Part shown: positions 24,101 through 36,600 of the stretch, one piece after another
Position numbering within the stretch: the stretch's first letter is position 1
How the letters are laid out: each line of letters starts with the position of its first letter
From: Bryopsis sp. KO-2023
Taxonomy: Eukaryota > Chlorophyta > Ulvophyceae > Bryopsidales > Bryopsidaceae
DNA: 64,000 nt
Assembly: GCA_030272585.1 (NCBI GenBank)
Contig: BSYQ01000001.1
Location: 7,502,001-7,566,000 of the forward strand
Direction: 5' to 3'
Notes under the pieces: generated by a model
Told to the model about the DNA's origin: nothing
Databases searched by the model: none
What the model saw: the letters and a program-made list of their open reading frames with translations, nothing else
Made by a program: the position numbers and the translations under genes

Positions 24101-24784
24101 AGCGTACGGGCGAAATCGCTGCAAGACCCCACGGTGCACACCCCTCACGATGCTTCCGATTGCAAGGTGTGTGTGCATATGTTTCGGACCATTTTGGATC
24201 AACAGGGCTGAATTCATGTTTTTCCTTTTCTGTGGTGTGATCGAGTGTTAAATTTGTTTTGTTCGGGAACAGCACTTGTCCATGGATGAACTGAAGGAGG
24301 CCATCGGCAGCCAGCACGTGGAATGGCCTTCTGTGGAAGCTTCCGTACAGAAGTCTCTCAAAGGACTGCTGGAAGTGTCAAAGCAGCAGGCAAGTGTACC
24401 AGCCACGATTCCATGGCCCCTCTCTTTTTTTTTGTTTTGTCTCGTTGATGCCCAGGTTTCTTCCCCAAGAATTCCTTGTCTGACTGATTGCGAATGCTTG
24501 GCGAGAATCCGGCGACTTCTTGAGGTTCACTGACAGAAATTTCATTCTCCTGGTTTGTGTGTGTATAGATGGGGGAGTGGCCTCGAAGCAGAGCGCTGTA
24601 TCGGGTGGATTTCGGATTGCCGCAAGTGTCCAGCGGGGAGGAATTTCACCCCAAAATTGTTACCGTCGGTTTCGCACCCAATCTGGAGCATGTTCTCACG
24701 AACAGTCCAAATTTTGTCAACGATATGTTCGAAGTTCTATTTTTGGATGGCCCTATTCCTGATCCGATGGTGCCTCTCAAGTGA
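21106..24784 (+). CDS. TTLL12: tubulin-tyrosine ligase-like protein 12 (TTLL12)
   Basis: TTLL12 combines a SET-like N-terminal region with a TTL-type ATP-grasp domain and acts as a regulator in tubulin and histone modification rather than a proven ligase. Exon 1 is 21106-21237. The segment from 21787 (CEDVWLIPHVISTTRSKLFQQL) matches the conserved 'FLIDHAW..' region, and the 22595 exon (GLSMMFVLQPLKAGQALKRDLLPV) the next block. The TTL part is clear: VYTDYPLVAEALTHESFQLV and NQFPHDQCVINLRLL in 23236-23614, WIIQKAINPPLL and MAVFLLVRS in 23877-24166, then 24273-24389, and the last exon 24569-24784 with PRSRALYRVDFGLP and VGFAPNLEHV. These last four exons are phase-consistent. Exons between 21238 and 21786 are unresolved. 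Residues where other members read KPWNLARS are replaced by RSGDPGND. Confidence 0.8.
22398..22556. repeat. about 62-bp tandem repeat, three copies, in a TTLL12 intron
   Basis: Three copies of a unit containing GGGGGATT..(C)ATACTATATG.ATCTGTG. The first two continue GAACTTTTTTGATT, the third is truncated. The array sits just before the TTTTTGCAG acceptor of the next exon. Confidence 0.75.
24390..24395 (+). other. GC-type 5' splice site (CAG|GCAAGT) in TTLL12
   Basis: The exon encoding KSLKGLLEVSKQQ ends AAGCAGCAG|GCAAGT in phase 0, and the next exon opens in phase 0 with MGEWPRSRALY. The GT five bases downstream would break the frame. A GT after CTGGAA is in phase but would drop four residues that align with the family. 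Confidence 0.55.
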
Positions 24785-26873
24785 AAACATAATGGGGGGA
24801 AAAAAGAAAACGCACTTGTGCTGTAGTTGGAAACGACGTTCGCAGCAATGTCGGTGGATAGAAGTCACGGGAAAAAAAAAGAGAAAGTGGATGGAGTGGT
24901 GAATGCAACCGTGTCTGTGTCTATATACATTTGCCACAGTTTTGGTTATGTACAAGAAAGGGGTAAAAAAAAGAAAAGAAAAACGAGGTCTGAGAAACAG
25001 AGGGAAGGCCTGGTGAAAAATAACGTGTAGCTGTCGTGGTGTCAACAGCAGGATTTATAGCAGACGAAACAAAATTAAAAAGAACATACGAATGCATCCT
25101 TGATGTCGAAACATACCTGGTTGAAAGAAGGGGGAAATTTCAAAAAAAAACATTACAAAAATCTGCGGGGGGAGGGGGGGGGATATTGTTCGCTGTAATT
25201 GTTTACATGGCAAATTTTGGGGGGGTGGGAGGGTTAGGGAAAACAAGCACTGGAAAATGTTGGATCCACGACATGATAATTTTTGGGATGAAATAATTGA
25301 CATAAAGAGTGAAGGAGGTGGAGGGCGCTGTGTGCAACAGCGAGAAAAAAAAAAAAAGAAGGAAGAAGCATGGAAAGATCTTATTCGGGGTGGGGGATTG
25401 GCAAAGGAGGGGTAAGCTAAAGGCAAGTCAAACTTCATGCATTTTTATGGCAGGGGGAAAAGTGGATACGAAAGATCTGGTGGGTAGCTGGTGATTTTGG
25501 TGGTGCTGTCGTTGGCGATTAACGAAAGGAGCTTTTAAAATGTCCACGTTTTCTTCTCCTCCCTTGTGATTTTCATTTTCTGGTTTAATTTGTCTATCCG
25601 TTTTGGAAAAGGAGAGGGGGTTATGTTTCCTCGAGCAAGCCAAGGGGCTGGTAGGCTACTTCTTTGCAAAACAATGGGAAGTCATCCTATGGTTGAAATG
25701 TATCATATTGCCAACACTTGGGGCTGCAGTTTTGTCTCTTTGCCGCTCTGGGGGTTCATCAATTTATTTTTCCGCTTTCGTTGTATCATTTCTATCTCGA
25801 CCTATCGCTGCTTGTTGAAAAAAAGGGAGAAGGTAAAAACGAAACAAGACGAAAGGAAAGACAGGGATTGAAAGAATGCATGCTCAGTGCTGATGTGTTG
25901 TATTTTTGTTCTAACCAGAGAAAGAAATATGTGGGGTGATGAGTGATTCCACTCTATGGGGTGCCCTCAACACCCCATGATCTAGAATGTTTCTTCAAGA
26001 AAATTGAAAATTGAAAAACCTCATCTGGAAAGCAGTGTTCGTCATGTCTTGACGCAATCCAGCTGAGCTTTGTTTTTAGTTCAGTTGGTCGTCCCCGGTC
26101 TCCATGTCTGTCAAAAGCCTTGTCTGTTCCCCTTGTGTTTCAGTCGATGGAAATCACCAGGAGAGTTTAAATGATGTGAGCCCCTCCGTCAGGGAAGCTG
26201 CCAGCATTTTGCACCAATCTGGGCCTGATGTTTGTTCCCCTCCTTTTTGTATTTCAAGATTCTACAAAAGTGGGGTTGCACTCCTGCTTTTACTGGTTTG
26301 CTGAAAACTAAGCTTTTCTCTCCTGAGGGCACCATCCTGCTCCATGACTGACAAGAACAATAAAATAAACAAATGGAAAAACCGTCCATCCAAGAGAATG
26401 AGGTCCTCCTGTGGCTGGGCTTGTTCTTGCTGTGTTGCTGGTTTGATTTTTGGAAAAAAAAGTTTTTTTGTTTTGCGGACAAAGCGAAGTACAGCCCCAT
26501 CGGAGTGTCACCTCTGTGCTGAGTGGATGGCTAAGTTGGGAACTTTCCGCCCGCCATTCTCACCCCATACATCGCGAGAGATTGATTTGAACACACACGG
26601 GGAAGCGGTCTCCAATGATGCTCAAATGAGTAACCCCCAGGAAAATTGTACGGCCCATTGTGTGATTTTCTCGTGGGCTCACCACTTCCCTTACGAAACT
26701 TCACCTTAAAACCCCCAGGAAGACATATCCGTGGCAGAGAAAAAAGAGAAAGACGAAAAAACAAGAGAGCTTTTTGCTGTTGGCTTTGAAGGCGTTCTGT
26801 TTTTAGGATAAAGAATTTGCTTCTGTCGAGTATCGTGCGCATTTTTGGTTCCTTCGTCAGTTTTTTTTGGGAA
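24785..26873. other. long intergenic region with G tracts
   Basis: About 2.1 kb with no supported gene. It contains A-, T- and G-homopolymer tracts (for example GGGGAGGGGGGGG near 25175 and GGGGGGG near 25220). Short plus-strand frames at 25603-25818 and 26344-26709 have no recognisable content. The TTLL12 3' UTR and the serine acetyltransferase promoter must lie here. Confidence 0.4.
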
Positions 26874-29088
26874 ATGGCTGGTCCTTCGAACGCTGTGGGC
26901 ACTCGGCTGGACTCGTTCCTATCGGGGCCTTTCGTCGTGGACGATACGCCACGGCATCTACGACGAGTTCATAGTCGGAGCTCAATCACAAGCTTTACTG
27001 GTGAGGTCGGGTTTTGCCCAGTCTGACCTGCGCATGCTTCGCTCGACCAGAGAATATTCGTGGACCGAGAATTCGACGTGCGAACAAGAACGGCGTTCCT
27101 CAACAGCTTGCCTGTTTTGTCGACACAGAGTTGAGCAGGGATCGATCCAATGGGATGTCCACCTCGCAGTCTACACCTGACTTACGGTCGCTGGGAAATA
27201 ATGCGGTCGTGAGCACCAAGAGTAGCTACGTTCCTTCCAACCTCGAAAGCAGCCAAACTGGAGTGTTGTCCCCCAAGCTGCCCATAGTCAAAGGTGAGGT
27301 GAAAATCTAGATGGAGATGATTGATTGATGGATGCATGAATGAATGAATGGATGAGGAAATATTGGATAAAGAATCTTCCGCATGTCGTCCACATCACCT
27401 AACGAATGAAAGAGATTGCCCTGTTGGGCTGGGGTCTTTTGAACGCCATCCAGTCAGCATGAGAGTCGTGCAGCAATGAGTTTTTTTTCTAGAGGTTTTT
27501 TGGTTTCTTTTTAGTCCCACAAAACTTTGCGTTTCTTTTCAGAGACCAAAACTGGTGATTGCTCACACCACCCTTCTCGAGGATGGAAATGGCTGCCTCA
27601 TCATTTGAGTGAGGAGGAGCTTTGGCTCAAAATTCGAGAGGAAGCCAAGGCTGATGCGGTGGGTTTATGTAACCCCCCCCACTCATCTCTCTATTCCATG
27701 TCTTCCATGCTTTGTCCTTGCAGAAAAATATCGAACCTTGTTGGTTGCTCCGAATATTTCGGTGACCGTAAAGTATTTGCGTCTTTTTTTTGTGTGAAGG
27801 AATCGGAGCCATCCCTAGCGAGCGTGTTGCACAGCGCCATACTGGTCCATCGGTCGTTTGAGAAGACAATGGCGTTCATTCTTGCGAACAAATTGGCCAC
27901 TCCAACCCTGCTGGGAACTCATTTGATGCGGCTCATCCTGGATGCATACGAAGACGACCCTGTGAGTGCTCGCTTGAAGTATGGGGAGTTATGGAAAGCC
28001 GAAAACAGGAGGTCCCTGTCGGAATGGACATGATGAGGAGGGCACTGGTGATAATTGGTTGTTGATGATGCAGGACCTCCTGAATGCATGCTCCGCAGAC
28101 ATCCAAGCTGTGTATGAGCGGGATCCTGCCTGTGATAAGTACGTGCAATGCTTGCTCTACTTCAAGGGATTTCAGGCTATTCAGAGTCATAGGATTGCCA
28201 ACTGGCTGTGGAGGAAGGGCCGAAAAGTAAGACATAGACACTTCTTCCCAGTCTACACAACATATATTTTTATATGTGCAGATATATTTTTTTTGGAAAT
28301 TTTTGTTTAATTGCTTTTTGGGGGGGAGGGGGTGACCCACTCTCTCCATACGTGATGCATATGTGCAGAGGAATTCTAATTCTTGTTCTTTTTATGATGC
28401 TCTGTCTTGCAGTCCTTGGCTTTGGCCATTCAGAGTCGGATATCGGAATGTTTTCATGTGGATATTCATCCTGGTGCCGAGCTGGGCCGAGGTTTGATGA
28501 TTGATCATGCCACCGGGGTCGTGATTGGGGAGACCGCCGTCGTTAAAGACAATGTTGCTATGTTGCACCACGTCACACTGGGAGGAAGCGGAACCGGGGT
28601 GGGAAAACGCCATCCTACGATTGGTGAGTCGCCTGGGCTGCTTGCTCATCCCTTTCCCCCTCCATATGGTTCAAAATTTCTAAACCCTCGTATTTATTTT
28701 ACATTTATTTTACATTCATGTGAAGTATGATGATGTGTAGGTTGGATGGAAATTGATTGTTCAAAACATTGGATTTTGAGGGTTTTTTGGCTGGGGTTTG
28801 GATGGTGCAAATGGCGGGGTGATAATAGAGATACTGATTTGTTTCGCCTTGCGTACGTACAATTCCTTAGGGGCTGGTGTTCTCCTTGGAGCTGGAGCGA
28901 TCGTGTTGGGACCGGTCACTGTCGGTGCTGGTACGAAAGTCGGTGCCGGTACGGTGGTGGTTCAAAGTCTGCCCAGCTATGCGGTGGCCGTCGGGGTTCC
29001 TGCCAGAATTGTGAAACAAGACAAAAGCTGCGAGCCATGTGTCAACATGGACCAATGCTCTGATTTTATTTTGGATTTCCAAATCTAG
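26874..29088 (+). CDS. serine O-acetyltransferase, plastid type
   Basis: Transfers acetyl from acetyl-CoA to serine, the committed step of cysteine synthesis, and docks into O-acetylserine (thiol)-lyase. Exons 27543-27658, 27800-27961, 28074-28226, 28413-28623 and 28871-29088 are phase-consistent. They carry the helical N-domain ([40 protein letters not shown]) and the left-handed hexapeptide repeats: [40 protein letters not shown] with catalytic His, [16 protein letters not shown], then [20 protein letters not shown]. The 5' end has two options. An exon 26874-27000 spliced to 27129 in phase 1 adds a Ser/Arg-rich leader ([15 protein letters not shown]) that fits a transit peptide and gives 383 residues; or translation starts at 27155, giving 332. 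The C-terminus ends in Ile, the residue family members insert into their partner's active site. Confidence 0.88.
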
Positions 29089-30640
29089 AAATTTGCATTT
29101 TTGTTTTGTGAATTGTATTAATAATTTGTTATGGGTAAGGGGGAAAAAAACACCAAGGGTCGACAGTCGATGCATCAGTCGAAAAAAAAACAAACTACCT
29201 TGCTGGGTCCGGTTCTTTTCAGAGCTGCTGGAACGGCGGACCGAAATTATGCCGTTTGAGAAGATATGCTTGGGTTTTTTTTCACATTTTTGTTTTGAAG
29301 AAAAGAAAAAAGGGGGGAAAAAATTTGCGGATTTGGGCTTATATTCTGGAAAAAAAAACGACGGACCATTTCGGGTGCCGCTAACATTGACGGGGAGGTC
29401 ATTGGAAAGCCCATACTGTTGGGCATGCAAAATGTATGACTGCTTATTACTGCTTGGTTTCACGTATTCTGGGACCCCCCGTCATGTTTTTATAGTTTGT
29501 TTTTCCTGTTTTTCACGTTTTGTTGCACACCTGTTGGATTGTTCTGATGCCGCAGAGTTTGGTATTCAAAACTTGGTGGACACGACAAGGGGGGTTGGGG
29601 ACTTTTTGGAGTTGAGGAATTCAATTTGGTTTTTGTAAGGACGTTTCAAAGAGGGGCCATTCCAGTAACAGCAACCACAGAGATCTCAAGTGAAAGAAAA
29701 CACCGGGGGCTAATCCTCTTGTTCGACTGAGACATGTTGGTTTGGTCGTCGAAATGTGAAGTGTGACTCTTGAAACAAAAAGAAACACTGAAATCGTCCC
29801 TGATGGATGGGCTCAGCCTCTTATGTTCATTATTGGCTTCTTTCTCCGCGTTTCTTGCTGAATTAGTTGGGGAAAGACACCGCATCCACGGTGACTGCTA
29901 CAATTTTACTTTCATCGAAAAATTGCGATCGCTCCAAACTCTGCAGCTGTTCAAAGTTGCAGTTTGTGCTGCAATTAGAGCACTTGAAACTTGAAACGGA
30001 CTTGAAACTTTACATTATGTTGAAAACACATTCTCACATGTAGGAAGTCCGACCCCTGTTCCAAATTCCTTTCAAACACCATAGCCTAGATTCCTGATTG
30101 TACAAACTCACAGCAACTACCCAACTGAATAACCCCTTTCTAAAAATTCTGCTAAATGTTATTGAAACCTTCAAGAAACCCACAGAGCATGAACAACATC
30201 TCTCCAATCACAAAGCGTCCGGGCGACGCCTCCTTCGATGCTTTCCTATTCTGGACTTCGAGCAAAAGGGATTGACAATATTGTGTCAAGGCCAAAAAGA
30301 AGGAATCTGTGTGGTTGGGAGGTTTCCTAAAGTTTTCAAACATGCAGAGACTGGTGAAGAATTTTGCAGTCGATCAGAACCTGCAAATGGACTCCCAGCT
30401 TCCGTCACACCTCCCTGCGTGTCGTACACGCCCAATCATAAAATCAACTCCGCCTGCGGCCTTAGCATTTCCTCCGCCATTTCTTGTTCTTGCTCAGGTC
30501 TTGCCAAGGGCAAGGCGTCCAAAAGACTGACGAGGGAGAAAGAAAGCAGAAAAAAACGCACTTGATATTTCTTGGCCACCTCTTTGTGTCATTGTTGTGG
30601 AGGGGGAGAGCTTCGAAGGGGGGGTTAACGTTGCGGAACG
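29089..30640. other. intergenic region before RPB1
   Basis: About 1.55 kb. The first part is T/A-rich 3' flank of the acetyltransferase. A plus-strand frame at 30098-30565 and one at 29039-29638 are open but unrecognisable. A degenerate dispersed repeat lies at 30041-30145. The 60 bases before 30641 are G/A-rich and probably 5' UTR of RPB1. Confidence 0.4.
30041..30145. repeat. dispersed repeat, copy A
   Basis: Shares with 50455-50570, in the same orientation, the ordered strings GACCCCTGTT, CTTTCAAA.ACCA, GTACAAACT and CACAGCAACTA, with small indels between. Both copies sit in intergenic DNA. Confidence 0.6.
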
Positions 30641-33597
30641 ATGTCCACTTCGGACCGTTTCAGCCCATCTTCGGCACCCCTGAAAAGGGTCAAGTCTTTG
30701 CAGTTCTCGATTTTCAACCCCGACGAGCTGGTCAGTGAAACTCGAGCGAATCCGTTGTCTGCGCTGTGGTTTTGAATTCTCCGTGGTGGTTTTTGTCGAG
30801 ATGTCCCTTTTGCTTCCCCCCCCCCCCCCTTTTTTTCTTGATTTCCTCGGAAGACTGAGGCTAGAAAAAATTCACTGTGTTTGAAATCGAAAGTCGGGCG
30901 CAACTTTTTATTTCCGTTTCTGAAAAACAAGCTGAAAGACAAAGTAGAAACTGTCTAGTAGCTGCTGGAAAAAAACTTATGTTGATTTTTTGTTCCAAAC
31001 AATAGCTTTCCGTGCAAGTTTTTTTTCTCTCCACCCGGTTTTCTTTCAACAAAAAAACATTACAAACAAAAGAGAAAAGGAAAACCAACAATTTTGTGGA
31101 GGAGTGAGCCGGTCGCGATTTTACCGGGCAGTTGAAAACAAACCCCACATAGAAGCAACAGTGTCTTCCCAACAATGATATTGCCCCAGTCTCGATGCTG
31201 AGAGAAGAATGGATGTTTTCTTTCTTTTTTTTTTTCAGCGGAAATACTCTGTGCTGAAAGTGGAAAGTGCTGAGACCTATGTTGCTGGGAAGCCTAAGCC
31301 CGGCGGTCTCAGCGACCTCAAACTGGGGACAATGGACAGAGGAGTGAAATGTTTGACGGATGGAGCTGGGGTGCAAGATTGCCCAGGATATTTCGGTCAC
31401 ATCGAGCTGGCAAAGCCCATGTATCACATTGGATTCATCAAAACGGTGCTCAGAGTGCTGCGATGTGTCAGCTACCATTCCTCCAGGCTGCTCATTGACA
31501 AGGTGCCCATGCTGAGAAATCCACCCATTCACCATGAAGTGAACAGCATCCAGGATAATTTCCGTGTGCTCTAATCCGAGAGGAGACCTTCCCCCCCCCC
31601 CAAAAAAAAATAGGGCGTCAAATTGACATCCCAATGCTGATAGAGATATATATTGACACCTTTTCCTTGAGAATTTCATCTTGATGTCAAGGTTGCAAAA
31701 ACCAACCGGCGATATTTTCGACATCTGTTGGTGCGATTTTCAGTAGAGTGCATCTGATCTGGTTTTACTGGTCTTCCAGGAGGATGAGCGATTCAAAAGG
31801 GGAATCATGATTAAAAACCCCCAAATGAGGTTAAAGCATTTCACTGCGATATGTGGCTCAAAGAAAGTGGACGAATTCATCGGGGCTCCGCAGCCTTCGT
31901 ACAAACTGGTTGGACCTAAGATCCACATGGAATTCCCGAAAGTGAAGGGTGATGAGGTCGGGGAGACAGAGAGGAAACAGGTTGGGCTGAACAAAATACA
32001 AACACGAGACCTACCCCTCCATGGCTCTAGCAGTTTTGGAATTTCTTTTTTTCGGCCTGTGGAATGTCCTCTTGTGAAGGCAGTGACATGACGGTGGTGG
32101 TGTTGACAGGAATTGTCGGCGGAGCGTGCATATGAGATTCTAAAACGAGTTACGGATGAAGATTACGAAGCTCTAGGATTTAATGTGAACTGTGCAAGAC
32201 CGGATTGGTTCATCCTCACGGTCATGCCTGTTCCTCCGCCCTCTGTTCGGCCGTCAGTGATGATGGACAGCTCTGCAAGGTATCCTAGCAAAAATCCCCA
32301 TCCCCGATAAAAAAACACGCACAAAGCTTGGGGAAAAATGAGCCATGTGGAAATACCCCTGATGAAGAGATGTCTTGTCTTGTTTTGATCTGGATTGTGG
32401 TGTTTTTCACAGGTGTGAGGATGACTTAACACACAAACTGGCCGAAATCATCCGTGCAAACAACGATTTACGCCGGCAAGAGCAGAACGGAGCCCCGCAG
32501 CATATCATCAACGAATTCAGCGATTTGCTGCAGTTCCACATCACCACCTACTTCGACAACACTCTGCCAGGGATTCCGCGTTCTAATCAGAGATCTGGAA
32601 GGCCCATCAAATCGATCAGCCAGAGGCTGAAGGGAAAAGAGGGGAGGATTAGAGGAAATTTGATGGGAAAGAGAGTGGATTTTTCAGCAAGAACGGTCAT
32701 CACCGGCGATCCAAACATAGGGATCGATGAACTGGGGGTGCCTTGGTCGATTGCCCTCAACATGACGTTTCCAGAGACCGTCACACCCTTCAACTACGAA
32801 AAGTGAGTCTGACCAATTTTACCAACTGTGGGCTATGTATAGAGATGCTCAGTGATGTGGGCGAGGTGGTTGGGAAATATTGAGATCGTCAACCCTGGAA
32901 TGTTTTGGATTCAGATTGAGGGGACTCGTGCAAAACGGACCTCATCCTCCGGCTGGTGAGACTGGCGCCAGATACATCATTCGGGAGGATGGCCGAAGGC
33001 TCGATCTTCGGTACCTCAAGAAAGATAGCGATAGGCATTTGGAGCTAGGATACAAGGTTTGCACTCACGACGAAGAACACATTTACAAATTGCAAGTTTT
33101 TGTATTTGATGTCTTCCACGATCACCCTCCTCCCCGCTCCCTTTCCTGTTGATGGACTTCGGCTGAGATGTGCTTGTTTAGAAATTCATTCAGAGGGTAA
33201 TGGTTTTTTTGCTTCATATTCGTGGCTCAGGTGGAGCGGCATGTGATGGATGGAGATGTGATCTTGTTCAATCGACAGCCGTCGTTGCATAAGATGTCTA
33301 TGATGGTGGGTGTGAGAATCAGATACTGAAAATTCCTGGGCAACAGACGCAGTGGAGGCCTGTTGATGGAAGGATACATATTGAAAAGCCACATGAGATT
33401 TTCGCCGTGTAGTGCAGTTTGCTACGGCTTTTCCTTCCCTAACAACGATTTTGAAAGACATGCAGGTCTCCTTTTCTCTTCCCTGGTGCTTTTCTGGATG
33501 TTCGGCCAACATGTCTTGTGTCGTGCAGGGACATCGTGTGAGAATTCTGCCATATTCCACATTCCGCCTGAATCTAGCTGTCACATCACCGTACAAT

Positions 33598-33629
<32 letters not shown>

Positions 33630-36600
33630 TTTGCCACAACATCCGGAAACACGAGCAGAGACGATGGAGCTCATGATGGTGCCAAAGATGATCATCTCCC
33701 CGCAGGTAAGAAATCCTCAAATTCCAAACCAAGTTTTGAGGTCTGACAAGACTTCAAAAAACCAGACAGACTCGATCGATAATCAGGGCACTGGAGCTAA
33801 TCATGGATTGTAAGTCACCATGTCAGGCAGATTGTCGAAGAGCGTCTGTCATGAAGGGTGTTCTTTTCAATGCAGGCGAACAAGCCTGTTATCGGTATTG
33901 TGCAAGATTCCCTGCTGGGTTCCCGCCTCATGACTAAGAGAGACACCTTCATCGAAAAAGACCTCTTTCAAAACATCCTGCTGCACATCGAGGGCTGGGA
34001 CGGCTCCATTCCCCAGCCTGCAATCCTGAAACCTCGACCCATGTGGGCTGGGAAGCAGGTCATCTCCATGTTCTTACCCAAAGTGAACATGAAACGGCAT
34101 TCAGCTTGGTATGCCGAGGACGAGCCAGAGGATTTGTCTCCGGAAGATACCCAGGCAAGGCAAATATCTGCATGTCTGACTGGGAAAATTGGCTGTGGTC
34201 CACATTTGTTCAGGTGACTAGACTGCCCTCGATTTTGAAAAGCCAACAACAGGAGGTGAAGGTCCAGAAACCTACCCAAACCCTACTCCTTCCACACGCA
34301 CTCACAATTTGAGTATATTTTTTCTTATCGAAAAAATGGCCTCATGTTTGGTATGTATAACCTTGTGTGAGTTTCGGTGTTCATCAGGTTTTGATTCAAG
34401 AGGGGGAATTGCTGACCGGGACTTTGTGCAAGAAGAGCCTGGGGGCTGCTCCGGGTGGATTGGTGCACATCATTTGGATGGAAAAAGGCCCAGATGCCTG
34501 TCGACAGTTCCTTAACAACGTCCAGTTCAGTGTGAATCATTGGCTGCTGACGCACGGTTTCAGCATGGGTATTGGAGACACGGTCGCTGATACCTCCACC
34601 ATGAAAGCCATCAATGAAATTATCAATGAGGTGGGGGGAGATATGTCAGTTTTGTGGTCAATTGCAGGGAAAATCATGTCAGTTTTGTGGTCTGCTTGTT
34701 TAATTTTTTGTTTTTCTGTGTGGTCGTGTGCAGTCGAAAGACAAGGTGAAGAAGTGTATAGAGGAGTTTCAGAGTGGGAAGTTGGCTGCACAGCCCGGGC
34801 GAACGATGATGGAATCTTTTGAGCATGAAGTGAATGGGCTGTTGAATACGGCCCGTGATAATGCTGGTAAAACCGCTCAGAAGAGTCTGAAGTACACCAA
34901 CAATGTGGTCAGAATGGTGACTGCAGGATCCAAAGGATCTTTCATTAACATTTCCCAGGTAGGCATCTTCCACCAAAGCTTCGTATGGAAATTGTGGTGT
35001 GAAAATATTGGCATCTTGGTTTTCCGATGTTGATGTCAGTCCATGTCAGGGGGTCTGCTAAACCCCTTTAAAAAAAGAAAGTGCAAGAAAAAGTCAAATT
35101 GATGTGTTTTGTTTTTTGCAGATGACAGCGTGTGTGGGTCAGCAAAATGTGGAGGGAAAGCGAATTCCCTTTGGATTTCAGCAGCGAACGCTTCCTCATT
35201 TCACCAAGGACGATTATGGTCCAGAAAGTCGAGGTTTCGTGGAAAATTCTTATCTGAGGGGCCTGACTCCACAAGAGTTTTTCTTTCACGCGATGGGAGG
35301 ACGGGAAGGTCTTATCGATACGGCCGTCAAAACCTCCAGTACAGGATATATTCAAAGAAGGCTTGTGAAGGCAATGGTAGGTTCTGTCAGCAACACTGCA
35401 AATGGAGCCAAAAATGAAACAAGACTTGAAATGCATTATTTTTCCCTTGCCCATGCATGATCTGAAAATGAGTTTATTTTCTTTTTTTGGGGGCAGGGGG
35501 GTGGGGGGAAAGTGTAAGAAGCAGAGGGTTACCTTGTTACTCACAATTTTTTGCCCCTTGTTTTTCTTGTAGGAGGATTTGATGATCCGATACGATGGGA
35601 CGGTCAGAAATTCCCAAGGTGAGGTGGTTCAGTTTCTGTATGGTGATGACGGTATGGATGGAACCGGAGTGGAGGCCCAGAAACTCGATCACTTGAAGCT
35701 GGACGATAAATCGGTGGAGCGGGCCTACAAAATCTCGCTCGATGAAATGAAAATGCGGCCCGACTGGATTCACATCGACACCTGGAACAAACTCCACACA
35801 GACGAAGAAACTTGCGCCCTTGTCAGAGGAGAATTCGAGGTGCCTCGAAAAAACAAAAAATTTCCCTGCTAAAAGAGAACGTCGACATGTTTCTAAAATT
35901 GTTGGTTTCTTCTCGCCAATTTTAGGAATCTGTGTTATTTTCCTGTGGGCTTTTTTTAATTGCAAAAGCAAAGAATTGAAGTGTGGAGCGCAGAAAAGGA
36001 GCTCACTGTTGTTCTTGGATTGAATTCTCTGCAGTCAATCATCGAGGATCTGTTCGCTCTGAGAAAGGACGTATGTCCTGATGGGAACGACACGGTGCAC
36101 CTCCCGGTGAATCTGAAGCGTTTGATATGGAATGCACAAAAGATGTTCAAGTGCGAGCCCCACAAGAAGAAGCCCACGAAACTGGATCCAAAACACATCA
36201 TCGAAAAGATCAACGAAATCGGGCGAAAAATTGTGGTGAGTGGAGGGGAGACGTCACAGCAAAAAAAATCAAAAAACACCTTTGGAACAGTGCACAATAA
36301 ATGCTTGAGAAATACGCAAGCAGGGTTGCTGATGCATGCACAGCCTGTGGTTAACTCCCGCAGCGACCCACTGAGGGGTCGCACCATGTCAGACCTCAGA
36401 CTGAGCTGCTTTTTGCTGTCGATTTCTCGATAGGTGGTCCCTGGAGCGGATGAGCTTTCGATCGAGGCTCAGACCAATGCAACTTTGTTGTTCATGTCGA
36501 TGGTCCGTGCGACTCTTGCCACCAAAAGGGTATTGAGGGAATACAGGTTGAACCAAGAAGCATTCGATTGGGTGGTCGGCGAAGTCATCGCCAGATTCCA

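Noticed and set aside
25175..25240. Possible CRISPR or satellite array in the G-rich spacer
   Set aside because: Only homopolymer tracts are present, with no regular spacer-repeat pattern.
27014..27154. Upstream leader frame of serine acetyltransferase
   Set aside because: It is open but has no ATG; the only initiator would be TTG. The spliced leader or the ATG at 27155 is more likely.
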